From: Trichosporon coremiiforme | Taxonomy: Eukaryota; Basidiomycota; Tremellomycetes; Trichosporonales; Trichosporonaceae | Assembly: GCA_039545355.1 (NCBI GenBank) | Contig: BCJJ01000005.1 | Location: 805,008-869,007, forward strand | DNA: 64,000 bases | Direction of reading: 5' to 3' | Shown: positions 45,996-57,197 of the stretch, one piece after another | Numbering within the stretch: the stretch's first letter is position 1 | Layout of the letters: the number at the start of each line of letters is the position of its first letter | The notes under the pieces: generated by a model | Databases searched by the model: none | Told to the model about the DNA's origin: nothing | What the model saw: the letters and a program-made list of their open reading frames with translations, nothing else | Made by a program: the position numbers and the translations under genes

Positions 45996-48900
45996 ATGAA
46001 CATGCGCTCATCTCGACCACCCGCCAAGTCATCCCCCCTGTCGCCGCGCGACACGCGGCAGAGCGGTACAGCGAACGCAGCGAACGGGAGCGTGAGCTCT
46101 CGGCCAGGACCTGGGCCATCGTCGAGTGCCGCGCAGGGAAGACACAGCCAGAAGCCTTCCACCAATGTCTCGGGCGATGCTCCGATGCCTTCCTCGCCGC
46201 TCGCCGCGACTACGCCATTGGCGCCCTCGACGCTGAGCCGCAAGGGGCAGTCACCGCCGCTTTCTGCGTCCGTGTTGACGAACCCGTCCGCACTGTCCAA
46301 CCCCTCGACCCGGCGCCCGGAACAGGAGTCGCCCGGACCGACCGCACTCCTCGTCCCGACTGATAGACCATTAGAAGACCTAGAACAGTGGCTCCCGAGC
46401 CAGTCCCGCCTCAGCGTCGAGAAGGAAGTCGTCCTCAGCGGATATGCGTTGTACGGAATACGCAGTTGGTATGTTAGATCGCGCGTCCGCACATCGCCCG
46501 CATCGCCTCCCCACACCGCCGATCACTGACACACAGGTATCTTTCTAGAACTCATGGGGCGTTCACGATCGTGGCCTCGACGGGCAAGCCATCAGACAAA
46601 GTAGGTATCGTCGGTCAAGGCTGCCACGCACAATGCATCACAGCGGATCGGTGTGTGCTGACACTGTCAGATTCATTGTTACCTTCTCGTGCCGGACCCG
46701 CACCTCTCGCAACAGGAAGGTCAAACGGAGGTCAACCATGTGGCTAACTGGATCGGGAGGCAGATCAACGCTCATGCCCGCAAGACGGCGTACGGAACGT
46801 TGCTTGTGTCTACACCGTCCATCCATGGTCAGGAAGTGTGAGTATCCGATCACCGTGACGGCTCCGCGGTCCGCTGTTCTCTTGGAGCGTCCAGCTGATG
46901 TTGCAGATGGCCGATACCTGGAGGCGACATGCGAGAAGTCTGGCCGTACATTGTGCTCAACACGGCGCTGCGACGACTGGGCTGCGGTGGCCGCGCGGCA
47001 ATGGGCAGTGAGCTTCCAGTCTCTGCTATCCGCCGCAACTTCAGCGAGCAGTATCGCATACCGAACGGGCCGAACAATACCATCACCGCGGCGCCGTCGA
47101 GAGCAGGCTCTCCTCCTCAGTCACCAACGTCACCGAGGCACAATTGGTTCAACTCGCAGAATGGGAAGCCAAACTGGGACCGGCCGAGCGAGACCAACTT
47201 GCTGTCTTCCTCAACAAACTCGCATGCCAATGTCGAGGCGCTCTGTTCCGATCCCATCATGCTCAACGTCGTGGAACTGGTCAAGCTCATCCAGGGCGCC
47301 CTCGCCATCTGGGGCCTCTGGGGCGGATACACGGATAGTAACAAGGACAACCAGCTTGAGCCGGACGGACTGTTCTGTGATGAGACTAAGGTTGCCATCG
47401 CGGAGTGGAGGAGGATCATGGGCATGGAGAACGACGACAACTTCAAGATCGAGGTGAGTTAAAAGGCTGTGGACGTAACTGACCACCCAGCGTGAGACCT
47501 CTGGCGGCGTTATGGACCCGAAGACGCTATCCGCGCTGCTGTCGTCCATCACTAGCACCCGCTATCTCCTTGCCAGTCTAGATTGCGACAAGCTTCCGAA
47601 AGACCCATTTACCAACATTCGTCGTTTCATGGAATCGTGGCGGATATTCCAGTCGTCTGCTCTCGGCATCCGACACTCCAGCATCTGCCTTACAGTTGGC
47701 GGGTTGAGGCAGCTCAACTCGGTCTACGTTGATGGGCGCAAGGGCCACGCGACCGACGCTCTCAAGGTGCACCGCCTCCTCATTTCCGGCGTCGCGAACG
47801 CGACGAGCACACTCTCAGCCAATCTGAAGGGCGGAACGTCGGAAGAAACACCCACGCCGCTGAAGAAGCGAGAGAAGCATATGAAGTACGCGGAAGAGGG
47901 AGAGTCGGGCTTGGACATGATCGTGCCAGATGCAGGGGTCGGCCCGGTCGCCGGGCCCGACGTCATTACAGTAAACCTCGAGGCGTACGTCAAGGGCATC
48001 CTCAAGTCGCGGGAACGTGACTGGGACGCGATGGGGGCGCGGCGCGTGGCGGAGCTGTGGAACGGGCATGTCGCAGAAGGAAACGGGCACAACCACCAGC
48101 ACCGCGGCAAGTTCTTCCGCCGAGGGCATGCAAAGGAAGACCAGGGCGACGAGGGCGTTGGAGCCGCCGCGATAGGCGCGTTCAAGGGCATGACGAAGGG
48201 CGTGCAGAACAAGACTGCCAAAACGGGGCAGGCCGTGAAGGATGCCTTGGGCATGTCGACTGGGTGAGTCAGACGCGAGGTTGGGTTGCTTCGTGATCAC
48301 CCCAGATCTCAGCTGACGTCGATCAGAAGCAAGCCCGCGAAGGGTGATGACACATCAGATTCGGAGACGGAACGCAACAGGAATAACAAGGCTCAGACTC
48401 TGAACATGCCTACCGTCGTCGGACCGACTCCACCAGATGTCGAAACGCTTTCCAACATGTCGCGCTCGGCGTCGCCTGCCGCCATGATTCCCGCATCCAG
48501 TTCACGCGGCAACCTGCGTGTCGATGGCGTCGGTCTCGGACGACCCCCGACGCATTCTCCCCACAACACCTTCCTCTCGAACCTGTCTGGCGAGTACAGC
48601 GATGAGCCCTCGTTTCGGGACAGCCAGGCTTTGTCCAAGACCTTTAGCAACGGATCAATGCACCACCAGCCGTTCATGTTCGGCACGGGTCCGCGCAGCC
48701 TCTCCAGCGGACGAGGCATGGACAGTCCGATCCATCGCCATCGCAACCTCAGTGTGAGCGTCGGTAGCGTCGCCGGTCACGACCGCACGTCGCAGTACTC
48801 TGCACAGCGCCCGCCGCCGATGTTCCGCACTACGAGTGAAGGCATCGACATTGATAGCGCCGCCGAGTGGCCACCCACAACCTCGACCGGATCGCGCAAG

Positions 48901-49533
48901 CCGCTGCCCGACTTCACGCAGCCGCCGGGAGAAGCTGGAGCCTCAAAACCACCGGAGCGGCAGCGGCGGCACTCGCTACAGGACAGAGGTCACTACCGAG
49001 GCATACGCGTGAAGAAGCACCACGTGCTGCAAGCCGACGTCGAGCTGTGCGAGATGGTCTGGGCATACATGGCGCGGGAGCGTTCGCTGCGGCAGAGGGC
49101 GGAGGCGATGGCCCAGCTCGAGAAGAGCGCGTATCACGCCACGACAAAGATCACAGACGAGCTGCGCGCGCGGCGGGCGACGATTGAGAAGCTCGAGGTC
49201 GAAGTCGCCAAACTCAGCAAGAGACTGCACAGGGCCTCGCATGAGGACGTCGAGGAAGACCGCGCGTTACAGTATGCTAGTAGCAAGATCGAGTTCTTCC
49301 TTAGCGAGGACACAAACACTCCCGAGCTGTCCTGGGGACTCCGCGAACTCGAGAAACATTGGGAAGCGCTTCGCACCGACTATGAGAGGAACCTTGCAGG
49401 ATTAGGACAGTGGCGCCAGAGCGTGCAGCAGGTTGCCTTAAAGCAGCAGCGGCAGCAGCAGCAACAGCAGCAACAACAGCAGCAGCCAACAATGGGCGTC
49501 ATCTCCGGCCTCCTGTCCAAGATTGGCCTCTAG
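45996..49533 (+). CDS. Stb2/Stb6-like protein (Sin3-binding family)
   Basis: Six exons, 45996-46468, 46537-46600, 46671-46837, 46907-47453, 47491-48263 and 48327-49533, encode 1076 residues. After a Ser/Pro-rich start, the conserved part (~residues 145-680) contains VVLSGYALYGIRSWYLSRTH, VNHVANWIGRQINAHARKTA and VELVKLIQGALAIWGLWG. It also contains FTNIRRFMESWRIFQSSAL and VHRLLISGVANATSTL. This matches my memory of the N-terminal domain shared by yeast Stb2 and Stb6, found as Sin3-binding proteins, whose biochemical role is unclear. The C-terminal half is disordered, then coiled coil (~930-1050), ending in a poly-Gln tract and GVISGLLSKIGL. A GTAGGT donor is used after exon 2. Gene structure is well supported; the family name is moderate. 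Confidence 0.72.
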
Positions 49534-49630
49534 AGACCATCACGACATGACGACTTTGACTGATATGTAATGCATGAGTGGTTTGTGATGCTATGTCTAC
49601 TCTTCTTCTCCCCTTCTCTCCCTGCTTCTA

Positions 49631-50253
49631 CTACACTAACCTCTTATCCCCGTCACCTCCGTTAGACCCCGATCCCGAACCTCCAGACCATCCTCGCGAC
49701 CCTCCTCCGCTTCCCTCCTTCGTCGTCGTCGAAGCGGGCGCAGACGTAGCAGCCGGAGGGTCGGAGGGTTTACGCGCCGTGACGTCTCCCAAGCCGAGAT
49801 TCTGGAAATCGTCACGAGACATGAGCCCATTGTCCATTCGACACTCGAGGTAGGCCTTGGATTCGGGACGACAACTGCCGGCGTCGGCCCGGTTGCGCTT
49901 CAGGCAGGACATGTAGGAGATCATGAACTCCTTGCACTCGCCTGCGAGGTTAGCTGTCATCCATTCCTCCTTAGCTGCAGTGTGCTCCTGGGGATGGAGT
50001 AAGGAAGGAGGGAGGGGCTGAGGACGGGCGAGAAGGGCGACAGGGGCGATAGAGGCGAGACGGAGCAATCATCTTAGTGCGCCAGAGTACTTTCACTGCC
50101 GCTTGGAAGAAACCATGCTTCTTTAGAGGTACTGATCCTCCAGAACAGGAGTAGAGCGTCGGACTCACCGTCATGGTCCAGGGGAAAGCTTCCCCTCTGC
50201 GGCGGGGTGACCTTGAACGACTCTGACAGAGCTCCGGGACGGCCGAACGACAT
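49631..50253 (-). CDS. COX19: Cytochrome c oxidase assembly factor Cox19
   Basis: Two exons, 50253-50169 and 49941-49631, encode 131 residues. The start MSFGRPGALSESFKVTPPQR with GSFPLDHDGECKEF is the Cox19 N-terminal signature. The twin CX9C motif is complete: CKEFMISYMSC and CRPESKAYLEC. This is a small CHCH protein imported by the Mia40 relay into the intermembrane space. There it assists copper delivery and redox control for cytochrome oxidase assembly. The C-terminus after GLGDV is a Ser/Gly-rich extension of ~45 residues, not typical of yeast Cox19 (98 aa). The intron is 227 nt, among the longest here, with GCTAACCTCGCAG at its 3' end. It is convergent with the Stb6-like gene. Confidence 0.92.
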
Positions 50254-51433
50254 GTTGCTGTGGTTCTTCTGTGGTTCTTCTGTCTTGTCCTTTCGCTTTG
50301 CTAATCGCGCGCGCGTACGAGCTGCGGTGTTGGAGAATGGAGAATGTGCGGTGTGATCAAAGTGGTGGTGAGCAAGGAGGAAGGATGCCGGAAGGTGAGG
50401 ATGTCGGCTGGATGCGGAGCAGAGAGCGAAAGGTGGAGGTTGCAAGTCATCGAAAGTGGTGGCCGAACCGGCCGATTCGGAATGGGTGGCGAAATGCTTC
50501 GGAGTGGCGGTCTGCCAGCAGGCCGCCTGGTGCCGACGACCGCTGTCAGATTGTCGGTTCCAGATCTTGGATGAGCCCTCGTCGCAGAGAGCAGTTCCCT
50601 CATGCTCGCCCCTTTTGCGAAAATACAAAGTATGCATAAGGCATGCATCAACCTCAGTCGTGGTGGCAGTTATTCGAGTTCTACTCTCACACCGGACGTT
50701 ACGAGAGTAACTGTACGAAGTCTCGAGTGCCCAACAACAGCACAAATGGCAAATGAAATAACACTGTGCAGTGAGAAGACAACCGGCCGCTGCACTGCTG
50801 CTTGCTGGCAGCTGACACGCCGATAAGAACGCCGCCTTGAGCGCCCTACCAATGCGCCCAGGTCTGTGCTGACCTTCACAGTGTCTCGCGTAACAGCACG
50901 TTCGAGCGCATGTTTCACGCTCTACGTCTCTTGGCAGATCTACCTGCCCATCTTGCCTTGAACTCTGTCTAACGAGAGATAAGAGATCACACTGGGGACC
51001 ACTCACACTCATCACACTGCTGAGAACTATAAAACATGCAGAAGGAGATGGTACAGATAAGCAATGTAAGGTGTCGTTGAAGCACTGTCAGTTGTTGGTA
51101 TTATATGCCGACTGCATAGCGTCTATTGTTGAGGGGGTCATTGTCCGTGGACGACGTGTGTAATGATGCAGTGGAGTAAGTTAATGATTGTCCGTGTGAT
51201 GTGATGCGTAATGCGTAATGGATGCTGGGGTGTGATTGATAATGCTCTGGGCCGGTGGCCGAAGCGGTCGCCAGGCGCGGATAAGCGACGAATGTGTTGG
51301 GGCGAGGTCATTGCCGGAGACGTCGGGGGAATGGATCGCGACCAGGGGTGCCGAGTGCGATGCGAAGGCGAAGGGGCTCCCCTCTGCTCGCCACCTTCTG
51401 GCTGCTCCTCCTCACCGGTCTCCCGCCGGAGAC
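50254..51433. other. Gene-free interval with an orphan TATA box
   Basis: 1.2 kb. A perfect TATAAAA lies at 51028-51034 on the plus strand. No convincing plus-strand frame follows within 300 bases. Nothing else recognised. Confidence 0.45.
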
Positions 51434-51772
51434 CTAATACGGGTGGCTATGCGAAACCAGTTGCCAAGCGCGGAGTGCGATAACGGTCATCCATTCGACG
51501 CGCGCCTCGAGGAGTTCGCACCCTTGCGTCCCGCAGCAGCGGCGCAGGACGCACGCGTCCCCTTCATTGAGGGGCAACCAGTCGCCGCCGTGTCCATACG
51601 GCCTGTCGTGAGACACGAGCCGCGTCGCGAGGAACTGGACGACGTCGGCCGGTTTCTCGGGATGCCGTTGCGCGAGGTATGCACCCAGAGTTGCGTGCAG
51701 GTGTTCCTCGTGGTGGTCGGTGGGCTCGAAGGCGTGCGTCGCGTAGCTCGAGTAGTACTCGTAGTAGTTCAT
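51434..51772 (-). CDS. Small hypothetical protein (112 aa)
   Basis: Single exon starting MNYYEYYSSYATHAFEP and ending at TAG. Third positions are strongly G/C, as in neighbouring real genes, which supports coding. The segment ATLGAYLAQRHPEKPADVVQ followed by FLATRLV has the spacing of a short helix-turn-helix pair ending in a P-x-D-V-V-x-F-L-A pattern. It is reminiscent of DPY30/RIIa-type dimerisation helices; this is a visual resemblance only. The second half contains four clustered Cys (CVLRRCC, GTQGC) and no known motif. The overlapping plus-strand frame is a shadow. Confidence 0.5.
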   Translation of the reverse strand: MNYYEYYSSYATHAFEPTDHHEEHLHATLGAYLAQRHPEKPADVVQFLATRLVSHDRPYGHGGDWLPLNEGDACVLRRCCGTQGCELLEARVEWMTVIALRAWQLVSHSHPY

Positions 51773-52495
51773 TTTGGTGAGGATTATTTTGTTGTGAAGT
51801 AACGCGGTCTACAGGTGAAGAGCGGGAGAGGCGAGAGTAGGGTGCAGGTGAGACGGTTTAAGCCTCTGAGATGAGGGATCGAGGGCGGCGGAGGAGAACA
51901 AAGAAGGTCGACGTAATGTATCGAGGATTGAGAAGGAAGCGGAGGGGATTAGAATAAGGGCACCGCGTAAGTGAACATTGGGTGAGAATGAACAATGAGC
52001 GTGTCGACGGCGACGGCGAAAGAGAGAAGAAAGGGGTAGTCGTGAACGTAAAGGCAAGGAAAAGGAAGAGAGAAGAACGGTCAGTATCGCACCCAGCGTG
52101 CTGTCCGGTTATCTGTGTGCTGTCAGAATGCCATCGATGAGGTCAGTGCTCAGGGTGGTGCGACCGACGGGGGAAGGCCGGGGGAAGGCCGGGGCAAGGC
52201 CGGCAAGGGCTTCAAGAGGCCGAGACTCACGTCTGAAACCCACTTCTGCGTACCTGCGTCTTCCTGCTCGCTCCGACCTCCAAGCCTCCCACCCATCCTT
52301 TCTTCTCCTCTGCACACAAAAGGGCTATGCGAGAGCGTTCCATCCCCCGTGATATTACATCCTTGCATTTTCGTCTACGGCCGACTAAAGAGGCCAGTTT
52401 GAATCGCGCACGGTCATCGTAACGTCGTGCGCTGGCGCCGGGCCGCCGGTCTGCGTGGCCATGGCGCTCTGCTAGCATTTCGTTCCCGCTCACAC
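51773..52495. other. Gene-free interval
   Basis: 0.7 kb between the small ORF's start and the 3' end of ARC18. Contains a GA-rich stretch (about 51.8-52.1 kb), read as CT-rich leader on the minus strand, probably the leader of the small ORF. A short direct repeat of GGGGGAAGGCC is near 52169-52190. No gene seen. Confidence 0.45.
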
Positions 52496-53385
52496 TTAGC
52501 TGCTGAGCGAGCGACCCATGAAACTGTCGTATCAGTTCCTCGATCGCCTTTGAACTGATAAGCCATTGGGATTAGTACTCACCGGCGCTTCTGGAACGCC
52601 ATCCACCACTTGCTCGGCTGGGCGGCCCTGGGTCCGAGCTGGCCGGTGGGCTGGCCGTCAGGGCCAATTACCTGCTCCTCCGGGTACAGGCGGTCAACGA
52701 GGCGGAGGGCGAGCTCCGTCCTGGCGTGCGTGAGGTACGACCTCAGCATGTCTGGTGTCAGCTCACGACATTCCTCCCTAGCTGGTGGTCCGGCTCATCA
52801 GTCTATGGCGCACACTCACCAGCCTCATTTCGGTTCGCGGGGGGGTGGTACATGGAGTTGAGGGGGAAGCCGGCGTCTCCGGGGAGGGCGAAGGAGTCGA
52901 CGGCGAGCGTGTGCAGCTTCTTGCCTGCCTCGCCGTATCCGGGGCTGGGGCGGCCGGCGGTCGGTGCCAGCTTGGCAATGCAGTCGCTGATGAAGAGGAT
53001 AAGGTAGATCAGTGTCCTGTCGGCGGCACCTGTTTGTTAGCTTCCTCCACCCAGATGAGCAGCTGCGACGCCAGGTAACGCGCTGTCGGCCGGCGTCACT
53101 ACGCACCCTTGATCTCGAAGTTGCGGAAGAGACAGTTGGCACGGAAACTGCAGGTCAGCTTCAGTCTCGGGCCATCATAGCTTACAGGTCCAGAGCCTCC
53201 TCGATGATGTCCGGCTGCGAGGGGTCGGCGGGAATGGGAGCTGCTCCTCGCGCCTTCGTCGCATTGAACGGGACGAGGCCCGTGTTGCCCACCGTCTGCA
53301 CTGAGGGGTCGTTGTTGAATGCTGAGTGGTACGCCTGGTTTGTCAGCTGTTGTTCCTCGACGTTGTAGCTGATACGTACGGGCAT
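52496..53385 (-). CDS. ARC18: Arp2/3 complex subunit 3 (ARPC3/Arc18)
   Basis: Six exons, 53385-53380 (only ATGCCC), 53334-53186, 53147-53107, 53029-52820, 52751-52583 and 52523-52496, encode 200 residues. The spliced start MPAYHSAFNND, then VGNTGLVPF, FRANCLFRNFEIKGAADRTL, LPGDAGFPLNSMYHPPANRN, MLRSYLTHARTELALRLVD and PSKWWMAFQKRRFMGRSLSS match p21-Arc throughout, including the conserved SKWW. ARPC3 bridges Arp3 to the rest of the complex that nucleates branched actin filaments at endocytic patches. The 45-nt first intron is stop-free and in frame, so an unspliced product would gain 15 residues. The start codon is 204 bases from that of DFR1, divergently. Confidence 0.93.
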
Positions 53386-53588
53386 GGTGAGCTGGATGAA
53401 CGAGACGATGACAACCGGTCTCGAAGTGGACGCAACGCACTGCAATGACGCTGTCGTCCAGGGACATCCACAGCAACAGGTCCCTTATTCGACCCTCCCA
53501 CTTTAGATGCCTCGAGATGACTTCTACTGGGCAGCCGGGATATTTCGACGCGTCGCGCGTCAAGGAACCACCAACACAATCGACAAGC
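53386..53588. promoter_or_regulatory. Compact bidirectional promoter ARC18 / DFR1
   Basis: Only 203 bases separate the two start codons. In-frame ATGs upstream of the DFR1 start (53445 and about 53517) read a non-conserved extension, so this stretch is assigned as promoter/leader. Confidence 0.55.
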
Positions 53589-54226
53589 ATGACCAACCCT
53601 GCGAAGCGGAGTCTCACCGCCATCGTCGCCGCGACCGTTGACGGAGGTATCGGAAGAGATGGCGGTCTGCCATGGCGGCTGCCGGGAGAGATGAAGTATT
53701 TCGCTCGAGGTGAGTCAACTCGGACAGCTTGGTCGGGTCCAAAAGTAAAGCTGACCAAACAGTGACGACCGGTGAGGCCTCGACGATGGCCGGAAAACGC
53801 AACGCGGTCCTGATGGGACGAAAGACATGGGACGGCATTCCCACCAAGTTCAGGCCGCTGAAGGAGCGTCACAACCTCGTCATCTCGCGTGCCGGAGTCG
53901 ATGTCTCTGGCGAGCAGAGCACCTCCGCCCACGGTAGCCTCGTGGACGCGATCGACTCGATCCCCACCGACACCCACCGTGCCTTCCTCATCGGAGGAGC
54001 GCAGCTGTACAACCAGGCCCTGCCCTCACACGTCGACCGAGTACTCCTCACCCGCGTTCTCGGACATATCCCGTGCGACGTCTTCCTCGACGAGTTCACC
54101 GCCAGCCCCGAGTGGCGACAAGCCACCCACCAGGAGCTGTGCGACTGGGTTGGCTGGGATGTCCCCGAGGGCGAGGTCGAGGAGAAGGGTATCCAGTACC
54201 GGTACGAGATGTGGGTGCGCAAGTAG
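53589..54226 (+). CDS. DFR1: Dihydrofolate reductase
   Basis: Two exons, 53589-53709 and 53763-54226, with a 53-nt intron encode 194 residues, normal for fungal DHFR. Motifs: SLTAIVAATVDGGIGRDGGL, PWRLPGEMKYF (catalytic acidic residue in GEMKYF), VLMGRKTWDGIP (NADPH and folate contacts), FRPLKERHNLVISR and FLIGGAQLYNQAL. The enzyme reduces dihydrofolate to tetrahydrofolate with NADPH for thymidylate, purine and methionine synthesis. It is the antifolate target. The frame is open upstream with two earlier ATGs that would add 48 or 24 residues lacking conservation. I chose the ATG just before the conserved core. Confidence 0.95.
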
Positions 54227-54345
54227 ACTAGTAGACTGTTGTACGTTGTCTATGATATTCATATTTGGGGGTGTCATGCTACATCTTTATGCTAGAGTGA
54301 TGATATGGACGGCGAGTGACATCTGGTCATTTTGGAGCTGGGAGC

Positions 54346-56794
54346 TTACTGGCCGTTGTAGATGTTCCATGATCTACGCCACAGCCAGCCCTTGTGGTCG
54401 TTGATGGGACCGTGGATGCCGAGGGCCATGTCGCGGAACCACCAGAAGTTGAGGAATACAGCACTGGTCCAGAAGATGAACCAGATCAACTTGGTGCGCT
54501 CCGACCAGCGAGGCGAACCGAAAATGAACGTGTTGAGGACTTGGCCAGCCATGAGAACAGCGAAATACAGTGTGGGAAGGTAGTGGTGAAGGTAGGTGAC
54601 GCGGCCCATGATGAGGAAAGGGATAAAGTGGAAGAACCAACCGCCGAACGCGATCTTACCAACGTACAGGAAGTGGTCCCACTCTCCCGGGGCCCAGTCC
54701 TTATAGTGGCGCTGCATGCGGAGCACGTACCACACACCGACGAGGAGCAGGCCTACGACGCAGATGGACGAGAACCACCAGATGATAGGGGTGCCGAGAA
54801 GGTAAAACTTGATCTGTCCGTCACCCCAACCGCACATGCGGAGACCGAGGTGAAGGAAGGGCCAGTCTGAAGGAGCCGAAGCAAGGATGTCCTCCTTGTC
54901 CGGGTCGGGAATGAGCGCGTTGTTCGAAGTCCACATGGCAACGTTGAGGTGCGAGAAGTCGCGCCAGAACGGAGACTTGTAGAACTTGGCGTTGCCGGCA
55001 GGGAGCCTGTCGTTCCAGTGCGACTCGACGTTCCAGTAGGTGTGGACGTCCTTGGGGTTATTGTCCTTGGTGCAAGTGACCTCAACCTGCTTGAAGCCCC
55101 ACTGGGGGAGAATCGAGTTGGCGGCGCGCAGGTAGCAGCCGAGGTCCTTGTGGCGCAGACGCATGCGCGTGGTAAGGGCGTGAACCTTGCCGTCGCTATC
55201 CTTCTTAGAGCGCGAGGTGTCGTCCACAATCTCAACGACCCAGTGGTCCTTCGTGTCGCCGATGGATCCGTTTCCGTAACCGGACACCTCCCAAGCCTCC
55301 TTGGTGACGGGCGCGGCGATGGAGTGAGAGTGGAGGTTGCGACCGGTCGAGGCGTGCACGAGACGCATAACGTCGCCATCCTTCAGGTAGCGCAGCTCCT
55401 CCTCGTCGAACTCTCCACCCCACGGGGGAGTGACGATCCAGTCGTTGTTGTTGTCCTTGTAGTGGTAGCAAGTGACCTGCTGCTGCTGCGAGCCGGTGGG
55501 GAAGGTCTGAACATGAGAGTGGAGGAGACCACCACCATAGCCGTAGTTCTTCAGCGTGAGCTTGGAACCGTAGGCGATGTCGAGGGGCGAGTTGGCGAAG
55601 TCGTTGCCGCGGAGGTGCGCCTGGAATAGAGAGCTCATCTGAGCGTCACCGGGTCCAGAGCGGTCCAGGATCATGAAGTGGATCTTGAAGCAGAGCGCGT
55701 AAACCAGGAAGGGGATAACGATCAAGCACACGATGCGGGCGATCCAGTGCTTGATATATGTGCGAATAGACATGCGGAGGTCACCGAACTTGGCCCAGAG
55801 GTCCTCGATGGTGTAGATTCCGACGAGGGCAGTGACGAACATGCCGACCCACTTGACGGAGCACACACAACCGATGTTCAAACCGGTGAAGACGAGCCAG
55901 ATCCACCAGTCATCTCCGAACGGGTCGTGTCGCTGGTTGTGGAACTTGACGAGGCCGAGGGTAGTGGTGAAGGTGAAGAACAGAAGCATAGAGTCGAGGA
56001 GGATGAAGCGGGAGATGCAGAGCCATCCGATGTCGAAGAGAACGCACTGAGTGACCCAGTGACGAGTGTAGCGAGACCAGCCAAACTCGCCAGCGGTCCA
56101 CCAGGCCAGCGGAACGAGGGCAACACCGAAAGTCGCAAGCATAACGCGCATCGCCGTGTACGGGACCTCTTCCGGATACTCAACGCCCGACTTGAACTCG
56201 AAGCTGCCGTCATAGCCGGACAGAAGACCCGCGAGTCCAACAAGCATCTTTCCAAGGGGAGGGTGCACATCGAAGTAGAAGTCACGGTTGATGTAGTGGG
56301 TACCGAACTTGCCGAAGTGCGCCTCGTCCCAAACAACAAACTTGGCAGCGCCGATTCGCCAGTATCGCGTGATCATGGACAGGAGCGTGTAGACGACGGT
56401 CCAGAAGAGCTCATAGTGCTCCTCGTACTGTCCCCGCTGGAAGCCATTAGCAAAGGAGGCCGCTGTAGGTAAAACTTACCCATCCGTCGATCCGCTGACG
56501 CGGCGGGAGACCTCGTCTCCCACCGATCCCAGGACCGGCGCCGTGTCCTTTGTTCCACTTGCCTTGGTCGTCATCGGTGACCACGACCTTCTCGGGCAGG
56601 GTGTCCCTCTCTAATAGCTTCTCCTTCTCACTGTCCATGCTGCTGTAAAGTGGCAGCGCCGAGTCTGTCGAACTGGACTTTTCGTGTGCACCAGAGCCGT
56701 ATTTCGAGGGTGGCACTCGGGTCTCCCACGGCCTCGGGTCTGCCAGATCGTCGTCGTCGGTGTACTGCGTGCGGCGATGCGTGGTCGACCGCAT
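54346..56794 (-). CDS. PMT2: Dolichyl-phosphate-mannose protein mannosyltransferase, Pmt2 family
   Basis: Two exons, 56794-56480 and 56436-54346, encode 801 residues. The cytosolic N-terminus is followed by a multi-pass membrane domain. The catalytic loop is VVWDEAHFGKFGTHYINRDF with YFDVHPPLGKMLVGLAGLL, containing the Asp-Glu pair. A lumenal MIR region (~370-560) follows, with three LHSH-type beta-trefoil motifs (LLHSHVQTFP, NLHSHSIAAP and LGCYL). The C-terminal helices include a conserved HHYLPTLYFAVLM. The DEAHFGKF plus HPPLGKML pattern is that of Pmt2 rather than Pmt4, where the motif is HPPFAK. The enzyme transfers mannose from dolichol phosphate to Ser/Thr in the ER, usually as a Pmt1-Pmt2 heterodimer. 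It is convergent with DFR1 (119-bp gap). Confidence 0.93.
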
Positions 56795-57197
56795 AGATAA
56801 AATGAAAGCCTTAAGAAAGACGAAGAACGTGCGGGACGTTGGCTGCGTCTGAAGAAGGGAGGAAGAAGAGTATGAAGAAGAGTAGGGTGGACGAACCGAA
56901 ACGTGTGACACGTCGTGTCGAGGCACAGCAAATCCAAGACGCTAGCCAAAACAAACTTAATCTCTTGCCAATACAACCTTGATTAGCGTGTATTACAACA
57001 CTTCCGCTAGTCCAGGCTAATCGTCTGCGCATTCCGCAGCTAATCGTTCTCCTTAGCCTTGCTGCGGTGTCTTATCTCCCCGTTATACGAGCCTCCCTTT
57101 AGCCACGTGCTTCACTACTCCGGGCGATCGTGAACTGTATGGACATTTCGGACTGGACTTTTTCGAGCTCGTCACTGACAACAACCTCAACGACGCC
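56795..57197. promoter_or_regulatory. Divergent promoter region PMT2 / 57.2-kb gene
   Basis: 403 bases between divergent starts. The PMT2 side is a CT-rich leader on the minus strand. GCTAATCGT/TTAGC words recur near 57000-57060. No TATA box. Confidence 0.4.

Noticed and set aside
53445..53588. Upstream ATG extension of DHFR (48 residues)
   Set aside because: The sequence is not like any DHFR N-terminus, and the conserved core begins right after the 53589 ATG. Kept only as an alternative.
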